DNA from: Blepharisma japonicum
Taxonomy: Eukaryota > Ciliophora > Heterotrichea > Heterotrichida > Blepharismidae
Length of the DNA: 64,000 nucleotides
Reading direction: 5' to 3'
NCBI GenBank assembly: GCA_949751835.1
Contig: CATKHK010000018.1
Span: 476,840 to 540,839, forward strand
Under the pieces are notes generated by a model. That model had not been told where the DNA came from, searched no databases, and saw nothing but the letters and a program-made list of their open reading frames with translations. Made by a program: the position numbers and the translations under genes. This document shows, piece after piece, positions 43,535 to 55,177 of the stretch (within the stretch, counting starts at the first letter, position 1; each line of letters begins with the position of its first letter).

Positions 43535-45724
43535 CTAAATCAATTTGAAAATTTCAACATTATCTTTTTCTTGTATAATAATATGACTATTAGCAACTTT
43601 CATGAAACTAATATTTCTCAAAAATAAAGATCTAAATTCCTGCTTGACAGTTTTTGTTTTTATATCCCATAATTTAAAAATTCCTTTTACACACCCCTCA
43701 GCAAGTAACTCTCCATTAGAATCAGCAAAGCAATAGATATTAAAAGTGTTTCCTTCGCTTTTCAGTCTAACAACTTCTCCATCATCTGCATCGAAAACAT
43801 CTATATAATTAGTTTTCTCTCTTTTATCTAGAATGGCAATCTTTGATAAAAAAGGAGTGAGTGCGCATATGGTATTTCCTCCATCTATCTGAATTTTTTT
43901 CACGAAATAGTCATTTTCTAAGTCCCATATATAAAGAATATTTTGAGAGTCAAATCAAAAATCATAATTTCCGCACTCAGAAAATCTAAGATGATTGATC
44001 ATACTTTGCTGAATATTTACCTTTCTCACTGAACTGAAATCAGGGATCCTGAAATACTCATAAAACTGCTTATCCAAGCAGATCAAATAACTTTCACAAT
44101 GAGAAAATGAATAATTAAAAGACCACCATGGCTGAAAAATTGATGGTTTAATTGAAAAACCCCGGTTAATATCATATATTTGTATTTCACCATGTAATTT
44201 TCTCAATAAATAATTTTCAAAAGGAGAAAATATGTATTCATCATAAAAATGAGTTTGCTTGAATTGTTTTATTTGCTTTGGATTGCAAGTTCTCAGTTCT
44301 CATAAGATAGATTTTTCTAAGCTTGAAGTAATGAGATATGAACCGTTTGGGGATACTTTAGCTCTATGAATTATAAGATGTCTATTATTATCATTATGAA
44401 CAAATTCCGAAGAAAATTCATAAATTTTTATATTCCCTTTAGAATCGCCCCAAGAAATATATTTTCCTGAAATAGAAAATATTACTGACTGAACATGCTC
44501 TTTAAACCCAGCAAAAATTTGGGAAATAGTGTTAGTTTTTAAGTCTATGATAAATCCCTCATTGTCTTTTGGACTGAGTGCTAAAAAATTCCCACAAGGA
44601 GAAAACGATAGACATAATATTTTTTGTGCTCTATAAAAGATTTTTGTTCTAACTGAGGTAATAGTATTTATCAAATATAGTGAATCATAACCACAGAAGG
44701 CTATTTTTTTGCCACAGTAAGAGAAGGAAAAAAGGCTTTTTACAGTGAATTTTCCTCAAATTTTACTATAAAGAGTCCAATTTTCAGTTTCGATAACAGA
44801 AATTGAGCTTGCTCTTATTAATGCTAAATATCTATTGGACGGAGAAAATATCAATTTTGAAGCTTTATAAGTAAGTGCTTTAGTAGTTCCAAGAATCTGC
44901 CTATGTTTTTCTATATCCCAGCTAAGAACAGTTGAGTTAGCATCAGTTGCTGCAATATATTTCCAATTTGGCGAAATTATTATTCTATATGCATTAAGCT
45001 CATATATAAGTCGTTTTTCATAATTATCCCAAATCCTTATACGCTGCCCATTAATTGTGGCCAAGGTAAGCTTAATTCTTGAGCTTAGGATCTGGGTGAT
45101 ATTTTTAGTAATAAAGTCATTAAAGCTGAATTCATTTCTAATATTTTGCTCACATAAGTTCATTTCTATGATGCTATCATCATTTTGATAATAAAAATAT
45201 TTTTCATCATGAGAGAAACTGAGTCCTTTTCCTTTTTTAAAATTAAATCTTATAAAATGTCCAAAATTTGCACAGCTGAGGTCGCAATTTTTAAAATTCA
45301 CGCTCTGAAATTGTGACTGTAAAAACTTGACTTCTTTTAAGCAGCTATTTTCGAAATTCACATTTATAAATAGGCGTTGAGATAAGTCAGCTTTTGGGAT
45401 ACGAGTTCGGCTGAAATCGATGTCTTTAAATACAAAATCACTTTTGGCAAGTACAGTTGCAGCATTACTGCATGCTAAATCAATTTCTTTTGATGATCTT
45501 GAGAGTAAAATCAATTTTACGAGGTCTTCTTTGGTATTTTCACTAATTAAACTATAAAAGCAAGATAATATATTTGAGAAATTAATTAAATCAAGCTTGT
45601 TTAAATAAGAGTGCTTGATTAAATCAATAGTTTTGCAAATGCTAATGTCTTTGAGAATTTTTTTGGCTAAATATTGGTTATAATCTTTTTCTGAGCGATT
45701 CAATAGTTTATTGATTTTATTCAT
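43535..45724 (-). CDS. Pentapeptide-repeat and WD40 propeller protein
   Basis: A 729-residue protein read through three TGA codons. Residues of about 90-150 form pentapeptide-like repeats (DIDFSRTRIPKADLS, NVNFENSCLKEVKF, SVNFKNCDLSCANFG). The remainder is a WD40-type propeller with many GNFLALSP-, NWKYIAATD- and LWDIKTKTV-like strands, probably eleven to fourteen blades. The order 'NAATVL..., pentapeptides, WD40' is, as I recall it, the C-terminal half of NACHT/STAND-like proteins in some fungi and other eukaryotes. No NTPase domain is visible here, and the N-terminal 90 residues are helical. The start is the first ATG. Function unknown; a sensor or scaffold is inferred from the fold. Confidence 0.82.
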
Positions 45725-46058
45725 TATTAATTAATCACATGAGATAATAAATGGAATACCTATTTACTTTGGGAAGTTATGGCTTAAAAAATATATGGAA
45801 AATGATCTCTTTAAATCTCTCTACACCTAATGCAGAATTTTATCTTTTATAGTACATCTGCTGAGGCTGCTTTTAATTCTCAACATTTTTGTGGTAGCAA
45901 GAATGCATGTAGAGATTATTGAAGAATTAGGTGCATTTTGAGAAAGAAGGCAATTATGATATGGTGCTATATGAAATGAAATATAAAGATCACTTGCTAT
46001 AGTAGGATAAGAGACAAATTGATCTTATGATAGGCCATTAAATTGCACAAATAATATA
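45725..46058. other. Intergenic stretch
   Basis: About 330 AT-rich bases between the WD40 gene start and the end of a broken family member, both on the minus strand. Nothing recognised. Confidence 0.5.
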
Positions 46059-47298
46059 TTATAAATAGTATTCCCTTGCAACTTCATTAATGGTTGAGAT
46101 GTAAAACCCACCTTTATTGTATGAGCAATAAACTTGATAAGGATAATAATTAATTATTGACTTTCCGATTTGTTGCCAATTATAAACATCAGAAACTTCG
46201 CTTTCATAAATAAATCCATAGCATTCAATCAAATACACTCTCTCTGCTTCATTTATCAAGATCTTCCTTGAATTCTTTGAAAAATCATAAGGAACTGTCG
46301 AAAAAGAGTCGATATCAATTGAATACAGCAAAATATTTTTAGTTTCATTTGCAGAAATCAAAATATCATTGTTAAAAATTATACTATTGCCTATGTAATA
46401 ATAATCTTGAGGCACTGGAGCTAATGTAAATCAGTGATTCTTATTTAGATCGAATCTAGCAGATTGGGTGCTGGCATTATAATTATGAGACCAAAAACAA
46501 TAAACAGATCCTTTGAAATGGATGGCTATTTTGTTTGAAAAATTACTCTCAGACAAGAGTACTCTAAATTTTAAATTTCGATCAATTATATACACATTCG
46601 CACCGTTGCACATATATGAACAAATTAACTCTGTTATCTTTTTCACCAATAAGATAGAGAGACGTGATCTGATGGTAAGCATCAGCATAATCTTGAAAAG
46701 CTTGGCTGATAGATAACTTGGAGGCTTGACTCTGGCTTTCATACTGGAGGCAAGCACTCCTGAACTCTTGCTCTATGTGTGCATTATTTGGTCCGTTTAA
46801 AATGGGACATTTTTCCGTTCTCAACTTGCAAAGTCTTTTGAGCTTATTAATGCTAAATACTTCTGAGAACTTTGGATCTGTATCTATTACTCCATCAATA
46901 TCAGTTTCAGCTTGTAGACTATAATTTTGGCCTTGCTCTTGTTTTGGAATTTGAGATACCTTTTCAATTAAGTCGGTAGTTTTTTTTAAATCAGAATTCA
47001 GCTTTCTTAAGGCTTCTTCAACATTATTTCTTGAATTGTAAAGATTTGGTTTAAAAGTAGTCGAGACTATCTCCTTCAGTTTATTTATCCTAGACTTTTC
47101 TTTTTCAAGAAAGCCAAGAATTGCATCTTTAGTTCCTTCTGGAGGCTCAGCAAGAATAGATTCAAAGGAATGAGTTCTATTGGGTAGCTTAAGATGAGCT
47201 GCAAGATGGAATTCACAAGAATAAGTATCAGCAGACAAACATTGACATACATATTGTACTTCGAATTCGCAACTCTGTTTGAAGCATTGATGCAGCAT
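46059..47298 (-). pseudogene. Broken C/H-signature Kelch gene (member I)
   Basis: The zinc signature (MLHQCFKQSCEFEVQ) and about 230 codons are open. A deletion of about 120 bp after NLFIY removes one propeller strand and shifts the frame. The Kelch part (AIHFKGSVYCFW, RFDLNKNHWFTLAPV, ILINEAERVYLIECYG) then continues in another frame with TGA as Trp. It ends abruptly at REYYL plus TAA, just before the point where other members go on to their TPR part. Two independent lesions, so it is dead or a severely shortened protein. Confidence 0.8.
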
Positions 47299-47439
47299 AG
47301 TTATATTTAGGAATAATTAATATTCTTCAAGGAATAAAAACACCCAAAAATTTCGAAGATTTTAAAGAATAATCGAAAATCGATTAAATTTATTAACTAA
47401 CACTCAAAATTTATTGTTTAAAATTAAATTTTCAAACAA

Positions 47440-47824
47440 AAAAAAATCCCCTGTGAGTGAAAATTGTTTTGATTGCTCACAGGAATGCTTTAAAGAAACT
47501 ATTGAATACTTTAAAGACACTACTCGGACTAATCCAAATAAATATGATGCATAATCTGACATAGAAGACATCTTCTATGATAAAGAGAGATATGTTTAAG
47601 CAATAAGATATATAGTGATTGGTCTAAAGAAAGCTGATGCATATAATGGCATAGAATATATCTTTTATGATGAAAAGAGATATGAAGAAGCAATAAAGTA
47701 TTACATCTAAACAATTTTAATTAATCCAGATAAAGCAATTTATTATACAGATAAAGGAAATGCTCTAGATGAGTTAGGCATAAGAGAAAAAGCTATGAAA
47801 TGCTTTACAAAGCTAATATTTTAG
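47440..47824 (+). pseudogene. TPR fragment
   Basis: Decayed TPR units on the plus strand (ECFKETIEYFKDTTRTNPNKYDA, IFYDEKRYEEAIKYY, YYTDKGNALDELGIREKAM) with stops between. The wording is closest to the TPR part of the gene at 61208-62491. A related fragment in the opposite direction lies at 58290-58640. Confidence 0.7.
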
Positions 47825-47859
47825 AATTATTTCACAATCTTATTAATAATAAAACATTT

Positions 47860-48406
47860 ATTTTGCTCATTAATGGTAGTTAGCATGAATGGCCTATTAA
47901 AATTCTTTTTCACCATTCAGCTCTCACTATTCACGGACTCCAGGAAATTCATGAAGATGCCAAATTTTTTTCTTGGCCAAGCACGATATTGAGCACATAG
48001 TAATATTGTTAGAGAAGAATGCCATTTAATATCAGTTCACGTTCATCATCTTGTATCATGCCCTAATACGAATGTATGTGATATTAAAAAGTTAGCCAAT
48101 AAGAGTGTAAAAATTTTTTATCCTCATGCGGGGATTTAGTTTGCTTCTCTTTTATAAATAACTGCTAAAATAAAATTCGATCACAATAGCTGCTCATCCT
48201 TTAAGATCAATTTTAACTTGAATACTGCAGTAGACATACATTAAAATTGTAGAATTAGCTAAAATTGCTCTGAAAATTCCATAACTACAAAAATCTGTAA
48301 ACCTAAAGAGAGTGAGTTTTGGTTTATTATTTTTAAAGAATTTAATAGCTTCTTTGAGGCATTTAATAGCGTCTTCTATTCTATCTAATTATTCTTATAT
48401 ATAAAT
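47860..48406 (+). repeat. Repeated 5' flank, copy 1
   Basis: This block is repeated at 51760-52336, and its last 250 bases again at 54860-55177, each time directly before a family member. It contains a 60-codon frame conserved in two copies (FFLGQAR, VHVHHL, IKKLANKSVKI) and, on the minus strand, a TPR-like frame (RIEDAIKCLKEAIEFLKNNKPK in the third copy). The three open genes J, L and M therefore arose by duplication together with their upstream DNA. Confidence 0.8.
48391..48406 (+). promoter_or_regulatory. TATA-like start element of the family
   Basis: ATTCTTATATATAAAT sits directly before the ATG of member J. Nearly the same text precedes L (52322-52336) and M (55162-55177), and ATTTATATATAAGT precedes member C at 37062. 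In a gene family with decayed flanks this is the most constant non-coding piece. Heterotrich 5' UTRs are known to be very short, so it could be the core promoter or initiator. Confidence 0.4.
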
Positions 48407-50623
48407 ATGTTATATCAATGCTTCAAACAGGGTTGCGAGCTCGAAGTACAATATGTATGCCAATGCTTGTCTGTTGATACCTATTCTTGTGAATTTCATA
48501 TTGCAGCTCATCTTAAGCTACCCAACAGAACTCATTCCTTTGACTCTATTCTTGAAGAACCTTCAGAAGGAACTAAAGATGCAATTCTTGGCTTTCTTGA
48601 AAAACAAAAATCTAGGATAAAAAAACTTAAGAAGATAGTCTCGACTACTTTTAAACCAAATCTTTACAATTCAAGAAAGAGTGTTGAAGAAGCCTTAAGC
48701 AAACTGGATTCTGATTTAGAAAAAACTATCGACTTAATTGAAAAGATATCTCAAACTCCAAAACAAGAGCAAGACCAATATTATAGTCTAAGAACCAGCA
48801 CTGATATTGATGGAGATACAGCTTCAGAGCTCTCAGAAGCATTTAATAGTTATAAGCTTTGTAGACATTACAAGTTGGGAACCAAAAAATGTCTAATCTT
48901 AAACAGACCTAATAATTCACAGGTAGAGCAAGAGTTTAGAAGAGCTTGCCTCCAATATGAAAGCCAGATTCAAGGCTCTAAGTTATTAGCTAGCCAAGCT
49001 TTTCAAGATCATACTGATGTTTACTATCAGACCACATCCCTCTATCTTATAGGTCAAAAAGATGACAGAGCTAATTTGTATATATATGACACTGAAAGTG
49101 GAACAGAGCAAGCCAAAACGCCGAAAATTCATTGAGAATGAGAATGACCGAGTACATCTATTGTCCCACTTCCAAATGGTGAGCTTTTTTGTATATCTGA
49201 AGACATGCAAGCCTATATAATTGATAGAAATTACGAAGTTCGAGTGCTCTCATCTGAAATGGGCGTTGGATTCAAAACAGCTATCTATTTCAAAGGATCT
49301 GTTTATTGCTTTGGATCTCAACTATATACTGGCATTCCCCAATCTATTAGATTCGATCTAGATAAGAATCACTGATTTGCATTAACTTCTATGCCTCAAT
49401 ATTACGATTGCATGCACCATAGTGTAATTTTTAATGAAAAGATTTTGATTTGTGCGAATAAAAGTAAAAATCTTTTGCTGTATTCCATTGATATCGACTC
49501 TTTTACAACAGTTCCTTATGAATTTGAAATGGAATCAGGAAAAATACTAATAAATGAAGCTGAGAGAGTGTATTTGATTGAATGCCCTGGGTTTATTTAT
49601 GAAAGTCAAGCTTGAGATATCTATAATTGAATGCAAATCACAAAATCAATAATTAATCAAAATCTTGAACAAGTTTATTGCTCATATATTAAAGGAGAAA
49701 TCTATATCTCAACCATGGATGATGATTATAATAGGGAATACTATAGGTTTGATCTGAATCATAAAACTCTTACTGAAGTTGCTTATTATAATAACCATAT
49801 AGCTTTTAAAAGTACAAATAGCAAAATCGAAGCAATAGGGTGCTATATTGAAACCTTCAAGCTATATTCCGAGCATGCAGAGGGATACATTAAAAACGGA
49901 CATACTCTTTGAGATTTGGGCCAAAAAATTGGAAAAATAGAAGACTGTAATGATAGACTCAAACTCAATCCTAACAATCTTTATTCCTATTACAATAAAA
50001 TAAAGGCTCTTGATGATATAGGGATGAAAAATGAAGCACTCGAGTGCTATAATGAAATGATCAAGCTCAATCCCAGAGACTCTGATCTTCACTATAATAA
50101 AGGAGCCATACTTTTGGAATTAGGAAAAAACAAAGAAGCAATAAAGAGCTTTAATAAAGCTATCGAAATCTATAGGTATAACTATATCTATTTCTGCTAT
50201 TGCGCATGTGCGCTCAATGAATTAGGCCAAGAAGCAGAAGCTCTCGAAAATTTTAATAGAGCTTATGATTTGACTCAGGATATAGACATAAGTGAAGAAA
50301 GTGATGAATTTTATGATGATGATCTTATTGAATTTCTCTGAAAACTTTGTGAATTGCAGGGAAATGTTGTTAACTTTAAAGAAGTACTTCAGGAACTCAA
50401 AAGAGCTTTTTCAGAAAATCCTCAATTGCTCAAGGCGATTGAGGAGAAAGAGTCAATGATTAAAGAGCAGCATTCACAATTACTTAAAAGAGCTGTTGAA
50501 TACCTGTCTGAGTCCAACCAAGCAGAATTAGTTGATAAAATAGAAGAAGTTGAGGTATTTCAAAAGACAGTAGATATTACAATTTCACAACTCATGTCAG
50601 AGACTTCTTATTTAAAATTTTAA
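48407..50623 (+). CDS. C/H-signature Kelch-TPR-coiled-coil protein (member J)
   Basis: A 738-residue protein, full-length type, open through eight TGA codons (for example IHWEWEWP with three in a row of five, and AWDIYNWM with two). Zinc signature C5, C10, C18, C20, C28, H31, H35, H43. A helical segment follows (50-165), then a Kelch-like part (about 245-470: LPNGELFCIS, AIYFKGSVYCFG, RFDLDKNHWFALTSM, VIFNEKILICAN, ILINEAERVYLIECPG), TPR units (about 485-640: GMKNEALECYNEMIKLNP, LGKNKEAIKSFNKAIEI) and a coiled coil (about 655-735). Very similar to L and M. Function unknown. Confidence 0.85.
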
Positions 50624-51340
50624 ATTAGGATAATTAATTATATACCTAAAAATAAGAAGTCATGCATGTATATTTTAGTGGGGTAGATCACATTTTAACG
50701 ATTATTAAATAATAATTTCCCAGACATAATAGCCCTGCTGTTTTTACTCCAAAAAAAGCAGTAAAAATGAAGAGATGCATTAGCACTAATCGCTGTAGTG
50801 CTACATTTTGAGAGTGGAATTGAGGTAAAACATTAGGATTGAGCATATCATGAGACAGTACATGGAGTTTTTAAGAATTTAATTTTTAGCTGTTGAAAAT
50901 GAAGGCATTGCAGTAAGCTTGAGCAGAGGATGGGTAAGTTTTTTAACCGCTATTTGGGATAAGAAATGTGCAAGTCGGTGATGTGATCAAGAAAATTCTG
51001 TAATTTTTGCAAATTTTGTGGGATTTGCTGTCACTGGTAAGGTGACGATGCTACGCAAGAAGTGGAGGCTAATATTGTTGGAGTTGATTGTATACTGATG
51101 TTGTTGGCATTGGATTATGGAATAAAGCAAGAAAATTCATCAATAATAAAGTGAAGTTTAAGTTAATAGTTAACAACTATTAAATTCTGAAGTAATTATT
51201 TATATGAAGACTAAAAAAATATTTTGCAATCAAAATTTTTTTGCTCGCTTAAGAGGAGGAATTAAAGTGCTTGCCGTTTAGATAGAATTTATGTAATTGG
51301 TAATTTAGGATATCTTGACTGATTTATTTCTTATATAAAG
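50624..51340. other. Intergenic stretch, partly GT-rich
   Basis: About 720 bases. The middle (50750-51130) is GT-rich on the plus strand and less AT-rich, with a GTCAC/GTGAC hairpin near 51029. This skew recalls 57700-58070. No coding frame is convincing. Confidence 0.4.
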
Positions 51341-51730
51341 ATGCTGCATCGGTGATTCAAACTTGATTGCGAACTCAAAGTACAGTATATATGTCAATGC
51401 TTATCTGTTGATACTTTTCCTGTGAATTTCATCTTGCAGCTCATCTTAAGCTGCTCAATAGAACTCATTCCTTTGACTCTATTCTTGTAGAGCCTCCGAA
51501 AGGAAGTAAATTCTTGGATTTTTTTATAAAGAAATTGGAAGAGATAGTCAAGACTTCATTTAGACCAAATCTTTACAATTCAAGCAATAAAGTTGAAGAA
51601 GCATTAAACAATTTTAATTGATCCAGATGCAGCATTTTATTATGCAGATAAAGGAAATGCTCTAGATAAGTTAGGCATAAGAGAAAAAGCTATGGAATTG
51701 CTTTACAAAGCTAATATTTTAGAATTATTT
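51341..51730 (+). pseudogene. Chimeric family fragment (zinc signature joined to TPR tail)
   Basis: The text starts like a family member (MLHRWFKLDCELKVQYICQC; the first signature Cys is now TGA/Trp) and continues with frameshifts through about 200 bases. At about 51600 it jumps to TPR sequence (DPDAAFYYADKGNALDKLGIREKAM) equal to that at 47720-47820. The internal Kelch part is gone. This records a deletion or recombination between the start of one gene and the end of another. Confidence 0.75.
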
Positions 51731-51759
51731 CACAACCTTATTAATAATAAAACATTTAT

Positions 51760-52336
51760 TTTGTTTATTAATGTTAGTTAGCATTAATGGACCCATAAGG
51801 GCAATTTTTTGGGCCTATTAAAATTCTTTTTCGCCATTCAGCTCCCGCTATTCACAGACTCCAGGGAATTCATGAAGATACTAAGATGCCACATTTTTTT
51901 CTTGGCCAAGCACGATACTGCGCATATAGTAGCTATGCTAGAGAAGCATGCCACTTAGTATCAGTTCACGTTCATCATCTTGCATCATGCACTAATACGA
52001 GTGTATGTGAAATTAAAAAGTTAGCCAATAAGAGTGTAAAAATTATTTATCCTCATACATGGATTTAGTTTGCTTCTCTTTTATAAATAACTGCTAAAAT
52101 AAAAGTCGATCAAAATAGCTGCTCATCCTTTAAGATCAATTTTAACTTGAATAGCGCAGTAGACATACATTAAAATTGCAATATTAGCTAAAATTGCTCT
52201 GAAAATTCCATAACTACAAAAATATGTAAACCTAAAGAGAGAGTGAGTTTTGGTTTATTATTTTTAAAGAATTCAATAGCTTCTTTGAGGCATTTAATAG
52301 CGTCTTGCATTCTATCTAATTATTCCTATATATAAA
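51760..52336 (+). repeat. Repeated 5' flank, copy 2
   Basis: Partner of 47860-48406. The 60-codon frame at 51886-52068 (starting MPHFFLGQARYC) is open here and extends upstream in frame to about 51808. The differences from copy 1 change many residues, so there is little sign that the frame is under selection. Confidence 0.75.
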
Positions 52337-54592
52337 ATGTTATACCAATGCTTCAAACAGGGTTGCGAGCTCGAAGTACAATATGTATGCCAATGCTTGT
52401 CTGTTGATACCTATTCTTGTGAATTTCATATTGCAGCTCATCTTAAGCTACCCAACAGAACTCATTCCTTTGACTCTATTCTTGAAGAGCCTTCAGAAGG
52501 AACTAAAGATGCAATTCTTGGCTTTCTTGAAAAACAAAAATCTAGGATAAAAAAAATGAAGAAGATAGTCTCGATTACTTTTAAACCAAATCTTTACAAT
52601 TCAAGAAAGAGTGTTGAAGAAGCCTTAAGCAAACTGGATTCTGATTTAGAAAAAATCAAAAGCTTAATTGAAAAGATATCTCAAGCTCCAAAGCAAGAGC
52701 AAGACCAATATTATAGTCTAAGGGCCGATACTGATATTGATGGAGATACAGCTCCAGAGCTCTCAGAAGCATTTAATAGTTATAAGCTTTGAAGACATTG
52801 CAATATGGGAACAAAAAATTGTCTAATCTTAAACAGACCTAATAATGCACAAGTAGAGCAAGAGTTTAGAAGAACTTACCTCCAATATGAAAGCCAGGTT
52901 CAAGGCTCTAAGTTATCAGTCAGCCGAGCTTTTCAAGATCATACTGATGTTTACCATCAGATCAATTCTCTCTATCTTATAGGTCGAAAAGATAAAAAGA
53001 CTAATTTGTTCATATATGACACTGAAAGTGGAACAGAGCAAGCAAAAACACTGAAAATTCATTGAAAATGAAAATGACCGAGTGCATCCATTGTCCAACT
53101 TCCAAATGGTGAGCTTTTTTGTATAACTGAAAGCACGCAAGCCTATATAATTGATAGAAATTACGAAGTTCGAGTGCTCTCATCTGAAATGCGCATTAGA
53201 TTCAATACAACTATTCATTTCAAAGGATCTGTTTATTGCTTTGGATTTCAAGTATATACTGATTTTCCCCAATCCATTGGTACTGGCATTTCCCAATCTA
53301 TTAGATTCGATATAGATAAGAATCACTGATTTGCATTAACTTCAATGCCTCAAGATTGCTATTGCAAGCGCCATAGTGTAATTTTTAATGAAAAGATTTT
53401 GATTTGTGCGAATTGAAGTAAAAATCTTTTGATGTATTCTATAGATATCGATTCTTTTACAACAGTTCCTTGCGATTTTGAAATAAAATCAGGAAAAATA
53501 CTAATAAATGAAACAGAGAGAGTGTATTTGATTGAATGCCCTGGGTTTATTTATGAAAGTGAAGTTTTAGATGTTTATAATTGACAGAAAACTGTAGAAT
53601 CAATAATTAATCAAAATCCTACTCAAGTTTATTGCTCACATATTAAAGGAGAAATTTATATCTCAACCATGGATGATGATTATAATAGGGAATACTATAG
53701 GTTTGATCTGGATCGAAAAACTCTTACTGGAGTAGCTTATTATAATAAGCATATAGCTTTTAAAAGGACAAATAGCAGGCTCGAAGCAATAGGGTACTAT
53801 AATGAAACCTTCAAGCTATATTCTGAACATCTGGATAGATACATTAAAAACGGACATACTCTTTGAGATTTTGTCAGAGTAATTAAAAAAATAGAAGACT
53901 GTAATGATAGACTCAAACTCAATCCTAACGATTCTTGCTCCTATTCCATTAAATTAAATGCTCTTGATGATATAGGGATGAAAAATGAAGTAATCGAGTG
54001 CTATAATGAAATGATCAAGCTCAATCCCAGAGACTCTGATCTTCACTATAATAAAGGGGCTTCTCTCATAGATTTAGGAAGAAATCATGAAGCAATGGAG
54101 TGCCTTAATAAAGCAATCGAACTAGATCCAAATAACATTAAATTTTTCTGCTATCGCGCTTATATACTCAATAATTTAGGCAAAGAAAAAGAAGCACTCG
54201 AGAATTTTAATAGAGTGCATGATTTGATGCAGGAAATGAGAATAAGTGAAGAAATAGAAGGGATTTATAGTGTAGAAGAATGACAAGATAGAATTGAATT
54301 GGTCCGAAAACTTTGTGAATTGCAGAGAAGTGCTGCCGACTTTAAAAAAGAAATCGATTCGCTCAAAAGCGTATTTTCAGAAAATCCTAGAATGCTCAAG
54401 GAGATTGAGGAGAAAGAGGCAATTGTTAAAGTGCGGCATTCATGGTTACTTAAAAGAGCTGTTGTATATCTGTCAAATATACACAAACGAACCGAACCAA
54501 CACATCGAATAGTAAAAGATATGGAGCTTCAAAAATCAGTAATTATTGCAGTTTTACAGATAAGAGCGGATTCTTCTAATTCAAAAGTTTAA
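52337..54592 (+). CDS. C/H-signature Kelch-TPR-coiled-coil protein (member L)
   Basis: A 751-residue protein of the same layout as member J, open through about ten TGA codons (such as KLWRHC, IHWKWKWP, ANWSKN, YNWQKT, EEWQDR). The zinc signature is complete and the first 150 residues are almost identical to J. A short in-frame duplication in the Kelch part (TDFPQSIG before TGISQSI) adds eight residues. The TPR part has IGMKNEVIECYNEMIKLNP and LGRNHEAMECLNKAIELDP. The coiled-coil tail ends SSNSKV, shared with M. Function unknown. Confidence 0.85.
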
Positions 54593-55177
54593 ATAAGAAT
54601 AATTCATTTATACCTAAAAATACAAGTCATGAGTATAAATTCTCTTCGGTAGAATGCGAAATTCAAATTTAGGGGCAAGAAGCCCACTATGGATTCTAAG
54701 TTATCTGAGTAGTTATCATCACTATCGTAATACTTTGATTATATCAGTTCTTATTTTCATAAATAAATCTATTTTTTTACATTTTATCTTTAATTGTAAA
54801 AAATTTTCAAGGAAAAAGTAATAAATCTTGCTTAATTGTTAATTTTTAATAATCTCTATATAATATGGGCTATAAAATTCGATCAAAATAGCTGCTCATC
54901 CTTTAAATCAATTTTAACTTGAATAGCACAGTAGATGTACATTAAAATTGTAGAATTAGCTAAAATTGCTGTGAAAATTCCATAACTACAAAAATCTGTA
55001 AACCTAAAGAGAGAGTGTTTTGGTTTATTATTTTTAAGGAATTCAATAGCTTCTTTGAGGCATTTAATAGCGTCTTCTATTCTATCTAAGAATTGTAAAT
55101 CCAATATGTGAAATTTTCATATTTTTTATTGATCCTTGAAAAATATAAAAAGGACTTAATTATTCCTATATATAAAT
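54593..55177 (+). repeat. Repeated flanks between L and M
   Basis: The first half (54593-54850) matches the sequence after member M (57410-57630), and the second half (54860-55177) matches the flanks before J and L. On the minus strand, 54883-55104 reads as an open frame of 73 residues (RIEDAIKCLKEAIEFL then a hydrophobic part); the copies before J and L have frame breaks, so it is probably a remnant of an older head-to-head TPR gene. Confidence 0.7.

Noticed and set aside
51886-52068. Conserved small gene before member L
   Set aside because: Also open in the copy before J, but the differences are mostly residue-changing and the upstream frame is broken by an indel in one copy. Kept only as part of the repeat.
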